Assembly (NCBI GenBank): GCA_037951165.1 | Contig: JBBDHG010000009.1 | Coordinates: 6,475,001 to 6,539,000 of the forward strand | From: Lophius americanus | Lineage: Eukaryota > Chordata > Actinopteri > Lophiiformes > Lophiidae | Direction: 5' to 3' | Length of the DNA: 64,000 nucleotides | In this document: in pieces, positions 63,605-64,000 of the stretch | Layout: each line of letters starts with the position of its first letter | Position numbering within the stretch: position 1 is the stretch's first letter | Translations under genes and position numbers: made by a program | Notes under the pieces: model-generated | What the model was told of the DNA's origin: nothing | What the model saw: only the letters and a program-made list of their open reading frames with translations | Database searches by the model: none

Positions 63605-64000
63605 AGTCTTAACAGGGCCTGAGTTGCAAGAGGGGGCCTCCATGGATCAAACTTCTTTGTCCAGCACATCCCACAGATTCTGTGATTGGATTGAGGTCTG
63701 GGGAATTTGGACGCTGATTCAGCACCTTGAAAAAAAATTTGTTCCTCAATTTATTCCTGGACCATTAAGCAGCGTCCCAGGGTGCATTATCGTGATGAAA
63801 GAGACCATTGCCACTACTGAATTGTGTTTCTATGAAGGGATGTGCTTGATCCACAATAATGTTTCGGCAGGTGGGTTGTGCTCAAGTAAAATCCATATTT
63901 ATGGCAGAACCAAAGGGCTCCAAGCAAAACATTGCAAGAAACATCGATATGCCTCCTCCAACTTGCCATCTTCACATCCTGGCCAGAAGTCCTTGCTTAG
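63605..64000 (+). mobile_element. fragment of the same fish TIR transposon family
   Basis: GGGGGCCTCCATGGATCAAA, CCAGCACATCCCACAGATTC, GATTGGATTGAGGTCTGGGG and ATGTTTCGGCAGGTGG are the internal part of the family whose ends flank 4207-4666, the part that the shorter copy lacks. It runs off the window. Same orientation as the copy in accs. No intact transposase. Confidence 0.6.

Overview
This is a piece of vertebrate nuclear DNA, almost certainly from a ray-finned (teleost) fish. The evidence is split genes with GT/AG introns, long AT-rich introns, and fish-type repeats: L2/Maui-like LINEs with (TTA)n tails, Tc1-like DNA transposons, a tRNA-derived SINE and several 3' retroposon tails. There are no bacterial operons, phage genes or CRISPR arrays. 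Most open frames here are chance intronic ORFs or transposon debris.

Two host genes can be assembled, arranged head to head. (1) On the minus strand, 5339 down to 2044 (running off the left edge), five exons of an ACCS-like gene (1-aminocyclopropane-1-carboxylate synthase homolog, a PLP-dependent aminotransferase-fold protein). Its first 213 codons encode a Myb/SANT-like (trihelix) DNA-binding domain and an acidic linker, so this is a SANT-ACCS fusion read through one set of phase-compatible exons. (2) On the plus strand, 18218 to 62808 (running off the right edge), six coding exons of furin, a proprotein convertase: signal peptide, propeptide with both autocleavage sites, catalytic Asp region, and the catalytic His exon. 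A likely 5' non-coding exon lies near 6972, and the stretch between the genes (about 5.4-6.97 kb) is visibly CpG-rich and looks like a divergent promoter.

Region by region: 1-2.0 kb, repeat-derived DNA and accs intron; 2.0-5.34 kb, accs exons with an L2 copy in intron 4 and a TIR transposon filling most of intron 1; 5.4-6.97 kb, promoter/5'UTR; 6.97-18.1 kb, intron or intergenic DNA holding a 2.8-kb decayed non-LTR retrotransposon; 18.2 kb, furin exon 1; 18.4-42.85 kb, intron 1 with a (GT)n tract, a 2.1-kb composite DNA transposon, two L2 copies and several tandem repeats and palindromes; 42.9-49.5 kb, furin exons 2-5; 49.5-62.7 kb, intron 5 with a SINE and an L2 tail; 62.72 kb, furin exon 6; 63.6-64.0 kb, another fragment of the transposon family seen in accs intron 1.

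The most notable observations are: a TGA stop created exactly at the furin exon 5/6 junction, one codon before the catalytic His; the SANT-ACCS fusion; the altered secondary propeptide cleavage site; UG-repeat flanks around the in-frame furin exon that carries the primary cleavage site; and several near-perfect short hairpins. The two genes have no obvious functional link beyond a possibly shared promoter region.
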